Assembly (NCBI RefSeq): GCF_910592395.1
Contig: NC_088318.1
Location: 6,596,756 to 6,660,755, forward strand
Length of the DNA: 64,000 nucleotides
DNA from: Lineus longissimus
Taxonomy: Eukaryota > Nemertea > Pilidiophora > Heteronemertea > Lineidae
Direction: 5' to 3'
Positions 45,954 through 57,849 of the stretch are shown here, one piece after another. Each line of letters opens with the position of its first letter. Within the stretch, counting starts at the first letter, position 1. The notes under the pieces were generated by a model that saw only the letters and a program-made list of their open reading frames with translations, was not told the DNA's origin and did no database searches. The position numbers and the translations under genes were made by a program.

Positions 45954-47896
45954 TTGGTAGGGCCCATGATCACGGTAACTTAAAATTTCATGGACCCGGG
46001 TATTTACAGAGTAGTCGTATACGACGTCAGGGGCAGGATAATAGTAACGTTTATGCCTATGATAGTGCTTTTAGTGATTTAGATTATACTTTTGGCAAGC
46101 TTGATAGTGACGAGTTTTGTACTTTGGACTGGCAGGATAGTGATCGATATAGGCCTAGCGGTAGATCAAATGTTAGTGAAGACTACCGAGATGAGGAATA
46201 TGCGGAGGTTGACTGTATTTTTGATACCGATCTAGATGGGTATCCATATGATGACGGCGATTTTGGAGATTTTAGGGGATATGATAGTTATGCTGAGGAA
46301 GCTGAAATCAGGTCTCGATATGAGGGGTGTGAATCCGAGGCTTATATGAGCACAGAGAGTCAGGAATGGTATCCTGATAACATAGGTGAATTATATGGTG
46401 GCAATACGGGTCACAATTGGGAAACGAGTGACTCGAGTACATTCAGTAGAGATGTTAATAGTTTCGACACGGTGCCCTATGATGAAGAACGGGCATTCCA
46501 GCAGTATGTTAGAGATACACTAGGACCGGGTAGTCAGGATACTACCCGTAGCTTAGAAGAAGGTCTAGGCAACAGTTCCTTAGATAAAGATGAAACAGGC
46601 CTAGATGCTGATGGGGGTAATCTCCAGGCGTATTTGGAGGCAATAGTGAAAGAACAGGAAGTGCGGTATGAAACCAAGGGGGAAAGGTGTTCACCCCAGG
46701 ATTTGCGAACCGAAGTAGGTCTTGTTCAACCAGAAGTTTATAGTTTTCAAGAATCGGTCGATGTACATGCATGCAAACAGTCGGAGAAGTCGACAGAGAA
46801 CCAAGTAGGTAAGGTAGAAGATTTTTCAGAAGCAAATATGATACACCTAGAGATGCAGGGTGTGCGATTCGAGGCCTTAGTTGATACCGGGGGCAGTTTG
46901 TCGTTAGTCACCCCGTCTTTACTACAGAAATGGGATTCCAGTTTTGACCTCAAAGATATAGCGGAGGGCAAGGTCAAGAGCATATCGTCAGCAAGTAATC
47001 ACGACATCCCTTTATTAGGCACGGTTTCAATTAGACTTAGGTTCAAGGGTTTTTCAATTTGTTTCTCGTTTTATGTTTGTGATCGTATTAAGGTGGACAT
47101 GGTCCTAGGAGCAGATTTTTTAGAATATGCGGATGCTAGAATTGACTATTCTCAGTTAAGCTTAGTTTTGGGTCCAACCCTGCGTATACCGTTGCGTAGG
47201 CCTACTGGTAAGGTTAGCAAACCATCGGATGAAAATGCTGGGCATAGGCCTACTGTACTTCAGGCCGAACCTAGGGATAGTATCGGTCAACAGTCCTCAG
47301 GTGTCGGCGACCGTGATGAGTATGTAAAAGGGGACATTTCAGTAGTCAGGTCTAAATCCTCTCCTTCTAAGGAAGGTGGATTCGTGGGGCCAACCAGATC
47401 GGACATTATGGATACTTCGGGCGTCCTCCCTTTAAGTGGACAGTTATCTCAGAGTTCCTCGCAAACGGTAGGCCTAGGTCAAAGTGATAACAACTCAGTT
47501 TATAAACACCGGGACGCGGTCGAGTCCCCATTAAGTAATATTACAGACACTGCGGAACTGGGGCACTTGCCAAATCTGAGTACACAATCAGTTGGTTTAT
47601 CGCAGGTCCTTGGGAGTAAAACTAAACTGATCACTGTGGGTGCAAACAACGACCTACCCGACGAAACCAACATCCAAGAGATTAAGGACCCTCCGAAGGA
47701 CGGTCCTGGGGTCAAAGCGCAGTATAGTAGGGTTTCAAAAGAGGGTTCGCAAACAGATCAGCTTGAAGAAACGGTTGCAATAGGGGTAATGTCAGACTCT
47801 AGAGGATATTTTTACTCTCGTTCAAGGGAACGGAGTAGGTTTCAGGCAAGAAGTAACCGGACCATTAGTGCAGATTGCGTGATTGCACTGGCTTAG
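45950..47896 (+). CDS. pro: Protease frame of the LTR element, expressed by -1 frameshift
   Basis: In the -1 frame relative to gag there are 648 open codons; the first in-frame ATG-like start is 58 codons downstream. The first 300 residues are acidic and rich in Asp, Tyr, Glu and Ser, with no known fold. A retropepsin-like domain follows: the active-site motif LVDTGGS at about residue 310 (DTGG instead of the usual DTGA or DSGA) and VLGADFLEYADARID at about 384, the partner hydrophobic-Gly flap-side motif. A Ser/Thr/Asp-rich tail follows. The frame then ends at TAG, with no reverse transcriptase, RNase H or integrase. The frame has no stop or frameshift, so it has been under selection recently or is young. 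Confidence 0.82.
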   Translation, partial: LVGRAHDHGNLKFHGPGYLQSSRIRRQGQDNSNVYAYDSAFSDLDYTFGKLDSDEFCTLDWQDSDRYRPSGRSNVSEDYRDEEYAEVDCIFDTDLDGYPYDDGDFGDFRGYDSYAEEAEIRSRYEGCESEAYMSTESQEWYPDNIGELYGGNTGHNWETSDSSTFSRDVNSFDTVPYDEERAFQQYVRDTLGPGSQDTTRSLEEGLGNSSLDKDETGLDADGGNLQAYLEAIVKEQEVRYETKGERCSPQDLRTEVGLVQPEVYSFQESVDVHACKQSEKSTENQVGKVEDFSEANMIHLEMQGVRFEALVDTGGSLSLVTPSLLQKWDSSFDLKDIAEGKVKSISSASNHDIPLLGTVSIRLRFKGFSICFSFYVCDRIKVDMVLGADFLEYADARIDYSQLSLVLGPTLRIPLRRPTGKVSKPSDENAGHRPTVLQAEPRDSIGQQSSGVGDRDEYVKGDISVVRSKSSPSKEGGFVGPTRSDIMDTSGVLPLSGQLSQSSSQTVGLGQSDNNSVYKHRDAVESPLSNITDTAELGHLPNLSTQSVGLSQVLGSKTKLITVGANNDLPDETNIQEIKDPPKDGPGVKAQYSRVSKEGSQTDQLEETVAIGVMSDSRGYFYSRSRERSRFQARSNRTISADCVIALA

Positions 47897-48736
47897 TTAT
47901 GACACAGCTGAGTCATGGTCCTGGATATTCCATACAATGGGCAAACCGAAGGATATTTACGGCGTTTTATATTTTTCATAGACCGGTTTGTCTAGGGTAA
48001 TGGACCTGATTCGGGTTAGATTTGGGGTAAAAAGAATTATGGAATAGTAGCACAATATTTATTAGTTTTTTTTGGTTTTTTGGTAGTTTTTCTTGTCAAA
48101 CTCCAGTTGATTGAGTACTTTGGGTTACTTTACCCAGTGTTGGTGAGGTTACGCTGTCATGTGTTAAGGGTCCGCTTCATTACGGTGAAAAGGATAGAAA
48201 TGATAAGCATATTTTAATAATAATGGTGTGGTTGAAGGGACGGTTACCTGAAAGTGATAGGCCTGGGTACGGCAAGTAACATTGAGTTCAACCAATAATT
48301 TTTTTTTTCGACGTTTCAGTGTCTTGCACAGGCCGAATGTGAGCCGAGATTTGTTTGTTTCCTTTCTCGTGAGTTGTCACTTACATGTACATATATATAT
48401 TATGAATTTATCAGGGGTGAACGCAACATTTTCGGTATAAGTGATTAATTTTAACAAGGATGCAGTACATAGAGAATCAGAAAATTGTACTTACCATATA
48501 TAATTTCTGGGTAAAAATGGTGAAAGAACATGGCGAGGCGTGAGCGGCGTTGGAAGGTCGTTCGGGTTTTTATCACAACTGATTAGCAATGTACCTTATC
48601 TCTTTTTATTTACTACGGGTCACACTGTAACACCGTTTGTCATTGGGGTCACTGGCGATCTGCCACTCACAATATTTTCATTATCGGGCAAAACTTTCTC
48701 AGTCTGGGGACAGACTGGTCTTTTTCGAGGGGGGCA
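47897..48736 (+). other. Non-coding 3' part of the LTR element
   Basis: This stretch of 840 bp holds no frame above 68 codons. It ends in a purine tract GAGGGGGGCA (48727-48736), the position expected of the plus-strand primer. The polymerase genes that normally follow protease are absent here rather than decayed into recognisable fragments. Confidence 0.65.
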
Positions 48737-49415
48737 TGTACCGTGAAGCCCTTAAAAGGTAGGCTTCACGGTGTTCATAGGGTTAACTGAATTCGTTTGA
48801 AGTCTACCGAACGTGCCTTATCAGGCTATTCGTCATTGTTCTTAGCCTTGATTAATATTATTATACAATATAAGCAGTGAGTCCAGGGGTTCGAGTCACG
48901 CGGTTCCAAGTCGGAGGATTGCGGTGACAGCAGTAAGTCCTTAAAGGGATGGCCAGTGATCTTGGCACAGTTAACGTTCCGATCATGGTCACCTGGTACG
49001 AGGCGTCCAATCATAGCTTCCTAATGGTCTTCAGCTACCAGGGGGAGGCACTTGACATTGTTAGGTCTCTCTCTGGACGGCCTCGTATCCTGGACCGGGT
49101 TGCTCCTTTAATTAGTATTCGTCTTCCGTAATCTTGGACTCTGAGCTCGTGACTTGGCGTCTGAGTATTTAAGTACTGGGCACGCCGGCTCTCTCTCTCT
49201 CTCTCTTACCTCTCTTGGGCCGCCCAGTTTGCATCCAATAGTGTCTAGCTAAATCAGAAACTCCTAAATCAAGTAAGTACAAATAAACTATTATATGATT
49301 ACTCCTGCCTTCCGAGTTCATTCTCTGCTAAGTTAGTATGTCTGCAAGTTCAGCATCGGTCTACGGCACCAGGTCTCTTGAGGGATGTTCGTTAACCTCA
49401 GGGACGCTGGGAACA
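48737..49415 (+). repeat. Candidate right LTR (679 bp)
   Basis: It starts TGTACCGTGAAGCC right after the purine tract and ends CTGGGAACA at the copy A/B homology boundary, so it has TG...CA ends. The first 36 bp form a hairpin (CCGTGAAGCC and GGCTTCACGG). A TATA-like TATTTAAG lies at 49166-49173, a CT repeat follows, and AATAAA is at 49283. No matching left LTR was found at 44369, so the call rests on these signals only. Confidence 0.55.
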
Positions 49416-51403
49416 ATAGCATCCATCGGTGTCCCAATACGATTTAGTTCACCAGTTATTTTACATTCAAAGGTAAAATTAACGTCACATGAATAATGCG
49501 AGTAACCACAAATAAGATTTTCCCGTTCAAGGAAATCATTCTGCAGAACTGGTCTGCTCCGATTGCGGCCTACCGAGGTCGGTATTCAGGTCCCCCCCCC
49601 CCCCTCGATTATAATCTCGCCACTATTTGTAGCTAGAATGGCAGAAACTTCTTATAATACTCTATTAGATTCTACACGTTATACGCTTTCCCTCGCACCA
49701 GAACCAGTTGGCGTGTAACATTGACTAGCAGAATACCGTCTTCAGTATAACAGCACACACTCGTTTTGAGTCGTGCTGTACTGGAGTTACACTCGTTCCA
49801 AGCTATTGCAACACAACCGTACGGTCTACATCATCTTCCATACCGGATACACCTTGGATATTGACGTTATTTCCAATGTCCCCTGTCGACTTGAGAAGTT
49901 GCTCATGAAAAAGCCAGTGTAACAATTTCCAGTTTAATCTTCTTATCTTATTTCTTATTGACCTCTCTTGTCTCTTTAAGGGTGCGCCGACTACTACGAC
50001 TACTCGGACTACTCGGACTACTCAAAATTCACTAGACAAAGGAACAGATCGCAGTGATGACAGTGATGTCGCCCGGAAATGATAATTCTTGAATGAAGGG
50101 AATAAATTCATGATTCTGATATATTTGTTAGATAAATCAGATAAATCATTGTATGTTTTGTGCAACTTTGTGAAATACTAATTGAAATTAGGAAGTTTTA
50201 AAAAGTGTTTATTTCACAATAGTTATCCTATTGAATGTATACAACAAACCAAGGATGCAGCATGTAGGATCCTTCTAATATCCAAGTGATACATTATTGT
50301 CCCTTAAGTTTTCATAGAAAATATCAGACGATGGATGAATTGATCAATGATAGTTCTATCCTAATATTAATTTGTCAATCATATATCCAATAACTTCACA
50401 TTTGTCTCGAAATCCTAACTCCGGGCAATTCGTGCCAAGTCCAGATTCGGAGTCAATGCAATCAACCCGATTAAGGTTCAAATATGAAGACTGACAATTG
50501 CCGACTTTGACGTGTAATAATAAACTATTATATGATTACTCCTGCCTTCCGAGTTCATTCTCTGCTAAGTTAGTATGTCTGCAAGTTCAGCATCGGTCTA
50601 CGGCACCAGGTCTCTTGAGGGATGTTCGTTAACCTCAGGGACGCTGGGAACAATAGCATCCATCGGTGTCCCAATACGATTTAGTTCACCAGTTATTTTA
50701 CATTCAAAGGTAAAATTAACGTCACATGAATAATGCGAGTAACCACAAATAAGATTTTCCCGTTCAAGGAAATCATTCTGCAGAACTGGTCTGCTCCGAT
50801 TGCGGCCTACCGAGGTCGGTATTCAGGCCCCCCCCCTCGATTATAATCTCGCCACTATTTGTAGCTAGAATGGCAGAAACTTCTTATAATACTCTATTAG
50901 ATTCTACACGTTATACGCTTTCCCTCGCACCAGAACCAGTTGGCGTGTAACATTGACTAGCAGAATACCGTCTTCAGTATAACAGCACACACTCGTTTTG
51001 AGTCGTGCTGTACTGGAGTTACACTCGTTCCAAGCTATTGCAACACAACCGTACGGTCTACATCATCTTCCATACCGGATACACCTTGGATATTGACGTT
51101 ATTTCCAATGTCCCCTGTCGACTTGAGAAGTTGCTCATGAAAAAGCCAGTGTAACAATTGATACGTGTATCCAAGTGATACATTATTGTCCCTTAAGTTT
51201 TCATAGAAAATATCAGACGATGGATGAATTGATCAATGATAGTTCTATCCTAATATTAATTTGTCAATCATATATCCAATAACTTCACATTTGTCTCGAA
51301 ATCCTAACTCCGGGCAATTCGTGCCAAGTCCAGATTCGGAGTCAATGCAATCAACCCGATTAAGGTTCAAATATGAAGACTGACAATTGCCGACTTTGAC
51401 GTG
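49282..51403 (+). repeat. Tandem duplication of 1.24 kb (two units)
   Basis: Unit 1 is 49282-50518 and unit 2 is 50519-51403, nearly identical base by base. Unit 2 lacks about 350 bp corresponding to roughly 49930-50275. Each unit begins with AATAAACTATTATATGATTA, the end of the LTR candidate, and ends with CCGACTTTGACGTG of copy B flank. The duplication therefore arose after the LTR element inserted. Confidence 0.93.
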
Positions 51404-51639
51404 TTTAAAAAAATTGAATAGAATTCACAGCATTGCAGACATGTCATCAATAAGTTCATATAGCAATCATAGATCCAATAACTTCTCGTGTACCATGTTG
51501 TGGTATTTTCAGGATTGAAATACCACCATCTCAGAAGGTCAATTACACAGTATAGGCATGATGGGCCGATGATGGCCATCCGTCTCAAACCTTCTTCCCC
51601 CTCAAGAAAACGTTGACATATGACCCATCTATTCGGGCG

Positions 51640-52180
51640 CTATGTGTAAGGACTGTTTCAACATCACCCCGGAGAATCGAAATCCTAACTCCGGGCAATT
51701 CGTGCCAAGGCCAGATTCCGAGTCATCGTATTCCTGAGTTCCGAGTCCCTCGGTTTATTCCTTGCAAAAATGGCTCTCTCATGGCATACCTAAATTCAGT
51801 AGTATTTAACTGATGCGTACATTCGGATCTAGAGATACTTGGCCTGCTATGGACTGATTTCAAGTACCTTATCTTTGCTTAGACGGCGTGACGAAGCAAA
51901 AGATCAATAAGCAAGCAAGAAAAGCAAAAGCTTTTCCCTTATTGCAGCCTATCAGAGCAACCTTTAATATGAAACTTCAACTATCGTGTTCCCCAATATC
52001 CCAAGATCCGAATGCACAAGTTGAATTAGAACTTTATCGCGTCTTTGAAGGAACTGAGCGCTGTTTTCCAAGACGACCAATCGTGGCACTCGGAACTCAG
52101 GAATATCCGATGACTCGGAATCTGGACTTGGCACGAATTGCTCGGAGTTCAGGATTTTGATTCTCCGGGGTGAACATGAT
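51640..52180. repeat. Inverted-repeat element in copy B
   Basis: Left arm about 51664-51760: CACCCCGGAGAATCGAAATC, CAATTCGTGCCAAGGCCAG, CCTGAGTTCCGAGT. The right arm, about 52070-52178, carries their reverse complements. The left arm also resembles the 838-890 segment of copy A. The frame 51888-52160 spans the inner part and has no domain. Confidence 0.75.
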
Positions 52181-52204
52181 AAAAACCGTTTGTAGCCGAC
52201 CAAA

Positions 52205-52800
52205 TACCAAGCTATGAACTTGAAATTTGATACAAATGACTCCCTATGTTATCATATAACCTCTGACACCGAATTTCGGTCTGATCTTATTCTCGACTTG
52301 GCCACCAGGAGCCAAAACTAAAAAAGGTAAAAAGTGCAATATCTTGCTTATTAGTGACTTGTTTTCGATGATATTTTTATGGTAGGTACTCCAAGCAAGG
52401 ATACATCACATATCCTACAGGTTTTGATTCGACCTTATTTTCAAGGTCACAGAGGTCAAATGGCGTAAATTGGTCGTTTGAGTGTAACTATGGCACGTTT
52501 CTTAACCGCTAAAGCTATGAACTTGAAATTTGGTACAAATGACTCCCTACGTCATATAACCTCGGACGCCGAATTTCGGTCTGATCTTATTCTCGACTTG
52601 GGCACCAGGTCAGGAGGCCAAAACTAAAAAAGGTAAAAAGTGCAATGTCTCGCTTATTGTTGACTTGTTTTCGATGATATTTTTATGGTAGGTTCTCCCA
52701 GCAAGGATACATCACATGTCATACCGACCTTGGTTTGACCTATATCCTACACATGTCGCATGTTTCTTAACCAGGATGAATCTTTAACCACCAAATATAT
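52205..52800 (+). repeat. Tandem repeat, period about 300 bp (copy B)
   Basis: This is the counterpart of 2462-2870. AGTGCAATATCTTGCTTATTAG occurs at about 52335 and AGTGCAATGTCTCGCTTATT at about 52640. GAACTTGAAATTTGRTACAAATG precedes each. An additional 5' part-unit (from 52205) makes the array longer than in copy A. Confidence 0.8.
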
Positions 52801-54879
52801 TTACGGTGAGCACAATGGTCACTGGCCGTTTCATCGTAGATGACTTTACAAACGCTCACTCCTGCCTTTTCTCCTATGCCTCTTGGTAAGTGTCTATCTT
52901 CTTTTTCCTCTGAAAACTGGATCACTTTTGATCTACATGTATATTGTGTGGTGCATTTATTTAGTGGGAGTTATGATAATTTGCAGTTTTGTGTTGTATC
53001 ATGAATAGATTGTTTTCAGTGTCAATACGTTCCACAAAATAACCGTAGGCTAGTAGTTAGTATTACCAAGAATTCACATAGACTGATAATTTGGAATCTC
53101 AGAAATTTAAAAATCTCAAGTTTTTTTCAAAAGGGTGGGTAAAACTTTCCTTAACTCAGAAACTAAATGTTATTGATTCAATTTAAAGATGATAGCAAGA
53201 CAAACAAAATGATATCTTATTCAACTCTGAACTCTTGAAAACAAGGGAGATACAGAGCATTTTGTCCAAGAGACAAAGTTGATTATCTAATTTCCCATGG
53301 TTTGGCATGTTGGAAGGCATTCATTGTCTTGGAGGGGTTTTAGAACCTCGTTAAAACACCATCCCAATTCCTTATTTAGCCTAATAATCGCTACTAAACG
53401 AGTTACACTATTTGAGGCATGTATTTTGTGACAAAAATTAAGCAACAACTAGTTAACAGTAGTGATAGTCATTGAATAGAAGACAAATTATCTTGCCAAA
53501 GCCCCCTATCGTCAAAATGTTTAACCTACATGTAGTGCTAGTTAAGATGCTGTAGTATTGGTTCCAAAACGAATTATTGGTATCGTTTATGCCTAAACCT
53601 GGCAAATGCACTAAACTCAAAGTAAACACAACGTGGCACGTGAAATTCGCGACTGATACTCTCCGACAATTGTCGTGCTGTGGTGCACGACTTGATGGGC
53701 TATTCTAAAACATCTGTCTCACTTCGCAACGGTTTTTGTCAACATTTTAGCTCCACCCTCGCGGTTATGGTGAGGCAACCAATACTTCTAGTAAGGTTAC
53801 CTAATCCAACTAGTTTCAGTAACAGCCTGGGATAGGTAGCTTTCACGTAGCATACATATTCAACTCCCAGCATGTGATGATATATTTCCATAACTTGAAA
53901 CAATTTCACGGGAAACAACATTTTTGAAGGATGGCCAGATATTTCTGTACGCTTCTGAACTGAAGTCAGTTGTCACGATACTCGAATCGGTGTAATTTTG
54001 CAACCCATTTTGCATCTTAGCGTGAAATGTGGTGCATTTTCAACTGAACTTGAATAATTGTGATATTGTCGATGCCAATACAGTTCTGCAATTGATAGAG
54101 GCTAGATATAGGCACCAGAGCTTTGATGCATGGGACCAAACTTACACCCCTTTAATGCATATGCCTAACATGTGTGGTAGACCCTGATCAACAAAGTAGT
54201 TAACAGAGCCATCTATAGTCAAGTTAATGAACTATAAAAGTAACAAAATTATAAGCACAACTAACTGCAATGTTTGGTTGAAATGTTCCGTTCTTTTTTC
54301 AAAACCATTCTTGTGGAAAACTGGAAGAAATCGCTGATGCATTTGAGGACCGCTTGAAGTCGCCTCACATACGTATGTGAGGCATATGCATCATAGGGTT
54401 AACGACTAACACGCGGAAGTATTTCCCGACTCTATATGTGAATTTGTACGCCATCAATGTCTTTGGCAGCAATCGTTGCCATCTTTTGCCCGTTGCATGC
54501 ACGAGATGCACGCTTTTCTTAATAGATGACCATAAAATGACTCAATCTTGCCTTTTCCCAGATCTCTCTTGGTCAGCATTTATTTTATTCAGTTGAAGTT
54601 TTGTGATATGTATTTTTTTATTGTATATTGTTTGTTCGTATATACTATTCATGTAGCATGTTTCTTTACCAGCATGAATTCCTGACCACCAAATATCCAT
54701 ACGGTGAGCACAATGGCCCCTGGCTATTGATATTAGTAGAATGTATGATATCCAAGTTTTTGTAATAAACAAGTGTTAAGCTTTAATATCAATTCGAATT
54801 TAAATTTCATGAGGAAATGAAGGATGTCTTGAGATTGCATATTATGCAAAGTCATTTGTTTTCACATTTGACCGACTGG

Positions 54880-55930
54880 CTTTGAATTTGTCTGATGAGT
54901 TGAAAGGCTGACGGCTGTCTCTTGAGTTCACTGGCTGATTGTGAACTTGTCTGATGAGTTCGTCGGCTGTATAAGGTTTCCTCTTCATGTGACTTTCTGC
55001 TTGTGATTCTGTCTATGCGGCGTTCACAGGTCTGTAAGGCTGTCTCTTGATCGAGTTGACTGACTAGTTGTGAATCTGACTGATGAATTGACAGGCTACA
55101 TGGCTGTCTCTTGAGTTGACTAGCTGGCTGTGAATCCGTCTGATGACTTGACAATGTATAAGGTTGTCTCTCGAGTTGACTGGCTGGTTGTGAATCAGTC
55201 TGATGGGTTGACAGGCTGTAAAGCTGTATCTTGAGTTGACTGTCTGGTTGTGAACATGTCTGATTAGATGACTGGCGGTAAGGCTGTATCTTGAGTTGAC
55301 TGTCTGGTTGTGAACATGTCTGATTAGATGACTTGCTGTAAGGCTGTATCTTGAGTTGACTGGCTGGTTGTAAATATGTCTGATGAATTGACAGTCTGTA
55401 AGGCTGTTTCCACGGTTGATTAGCTGGTTGTGAATCTGCTTTTTGTGTTGACAGGCTGTAAGGCCGTCTATTGAGTTGACTGGCTGGTTCCGAATCTGCA
55501 TGATATGTTGATCTATTGCAAGGCTGTCTCTTAAGCTAACTGTCTGGTTCTGAATCTGTCTGACGTGTTAACCCGCTGTAAGGCCGTCGCTTGACTTGAC
55601 TGGCTAGTTGTGAATCTGTCTAATGAGTTGACCGGCTAATAGACCGTCTCGTGAGCCGACTGGCTTATTCTGAATCCTTCTGGCAAGTTGTCCGTCTGAA
55701 AGGCTGTCTCTTCAGTTGACTAACTGGTTGTGATATTTTCTGACTGTGGACAGGCTATCAGGCTGGCTCTTCCGCTAACTGACTGGTTTTGAATCTGTCT
55801 GATGAGTTAAATAGGCGGAAAGGCTGTCTCTTCAGTTGACTGGCTGTGAATCCGTCTGATGAGTTGACCGGCGGTAAGGATGTCCCTTCAGTTGACTGGG
55901 TGGTTGTGAGTCTGTTTGATTGATGTGTTG
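54880..55930 (-). repeat. 60-bp minisatellite (copy B array)
   Basis: This is the counterpart of 4600-5610 and carries one extra unit (about 55180-55240). On the minus strand the longest uninterrupted frame grows to 145 codons (55064-55501). The same HNQxVNSRxSLTAxxLIR core is visible. It is treated as satellite. Confidence 0.87.
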
Positions 55931-57300
55931 AGCGGTTGAACACCACTCATTCAGGTAGGAGAGATGACTGTGTCGTCGATGATTGATAAACAGACACTCG
56001 CGCTGGTAGGGATAGTATCTCTGTCCCTGGGGTTCAATCTTTCTTAAAAGGCCATAATCTCCAACATCAGACCAACTGAATTGCATGGTGCTGCCGCGTA
56101 TTGTTAGAAATTGGCGTTAATGGGGGTATGTCCAATGTCGCAGATATGGGGTTTCATGGGACATTTAAGGGTTAAGGTTGTGACATTGTCTTCAATTGTG
56201 ATCAGCGCTTCGACGAGTGGAACATGTACTATACTCTCATGTTGTGAAAGTCTCTGCTGAAGCAACATGCTTCACGTTCCGCAAGTCCATGATATACTGA
56301 TAACGTGACATAAGATGCAACCTGGTCAGTATCTTGATGATGGGCTCCGCATACTCCCGATTCTATAGGATGGAGGATGAAGGTCCCTGGCATGGCCTCA
56401 AGGCATCCTGAGATACATGTTTTTGATACTCCTACCTCGTGTACAAATATCGAGAGGTGGAGTATATTGAAAATCACAGGTTATGTCAGGATATGTTTTA
56501 AGGAAGCTCCGAGGGCCGGGACGCGCTTATCCACGTTCACACCTGCAGTCTGGTTGGGACTTCACAAAATACTGATTTGGTCAATAAGAGATTGTTTGGG
56601 ATGAATTGGTCCAGGAATATTTTCACGTCGAGATCTGCAGGAAATTTAAAATTAAATTTAACTTTCCAACTTGGGCACAAGATATGTTGGTTTTCACACA
56701 AAAACAGCTTCCAGCAGGACCGCAACTTCTCCAAACAGGATCATTGAAAAATCATTAAACTGCAATAAACAATGCAAAAGAACGGGATGTAATCTTAGGC
56801 CTGCTGGAAATTCACAATAGTCATGTTTAAAACTGCCTCGCAACACTGGCGAAAATCCTTATGAGAGGTCAGCATTAGTTTGATACGACAAGGATGCCGG
56901 CGCATGGTGTCAAGCTCCTGGCTAGGTGAATCCACGCCCAAGTTGTCCCTTCAAAGTTAAGCTTCCTGGCGAGACGATCAGTGAACAGCCCACAAAAATG
57001 GATTTCACAATAGCCGGATACTTTATCTGTGAATGAGACAGGGCAATCGATATCGCTGCATGCGTTCGTAATATAATGGCGACACCAATTATTTGTTTCA
57101 ATTTTTATTTCAATAGACTTTTCTCTAATATACACACATAATGTCTTTATTTTCCGTAACACCGCAGCTGTATCAATCAATCTTGAATACTGAATAGATT
57201 AAAGAATTGTTGACAACAGAAATGGAACTGCATTGAATTATCGGAATAACCTGAATCCGTTTGAGTCGAAACAACTCAAAGATGCGATCTGAATTTACCA

Positions 57301-57849
57301 TATAAACCTAATGGCCACCGAAATCTCATGCCCAAGTTGTTCCTTATTGTTTCAAATTCGTATGATGTTATAACTTCAAAGTGTCAAGGATGTGATGGTT
57401 GTGATCTCATTCTTGGATGAATACATTGGAGGGAATGTGTACTATGATGCCTTATAAAAATTCTTGTAACTTTGATCTTTTGAAATACTCCTCACTGATC
57501 TAAAGCAGGATCAGGTTGTTACTTAAATTGTGTGTGATAGATGTTTATGTATATATCGTTATCATCTTCAGTAACCGTGATTATATTAAAGTGGGTATTT
57601 GAAGCGAAATAAGGTAACCATGTTAAGTGATGCAAAAATGGCAAAGTCGGATTTTTTTCTGAAGTGTTTCCTTGGTAAAGTTGTTTAGCTTTAAACCAAA
57701 GACCTTTTTTCTGTGGAATGGTGTCCTTATCCAAGAATCATGTGATTTTCAAACCTTTCTTGCATCCATTGTGAGGTTACAGTTTCCAGGTGATACTACT
57801 TATGTTGACACTTGATCTGCAAACTCTGTCTTGAAAGGATTAAAATTCC
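57301..57849. other. Spacer between copy B and LINE 2
   Basis: AT-rich. One 71-codon minus-strand frame (57519-57734) shows no domain. Nothing else was recognised. Confidence 0.5.

Larger units (their letters stand above)
44369..49415 (+). mobile_element. LTR-retrotransposon-like insertion with gag and protease only
   Basis: Boundaries come from comparison with copy A. Homology stops after CAGCACTAAT (44360-44369) and resumes at ATAGCATCCATCG (49416). The inserted segment carries gag, a protease frame, a purine tract and a right LTR candidate. There is no reverse transcriptase, RNase H or integrase. About 85 bp of target corresponding to 80-165 of copy A is missing, and no target duplication or matching left LTR is visible. 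The left end may therefore be rearranged. Confidence 0.82.
44291..57300 (+). repeat. Segmental duplication, copy B
   Basis: This block is collinear with 1-6957 in the same orientation. It is interrupted by the gag-protease retroelement (44369-49415). It is expanded by a 1.24-kb tandem duplication (49282-51403) and by an inverted-repeat element (about 51640-52180). It lacks the copy-A-specific stretch at 960-2380. Confidence 0.93.

Noticed and set aside
48840-48960. Possible tRNA gene (GGTTCGAGTC resembling a B box)
   Set aside because: No A box, acceptor stem or anticodon arm can be drawn at proper spacing.
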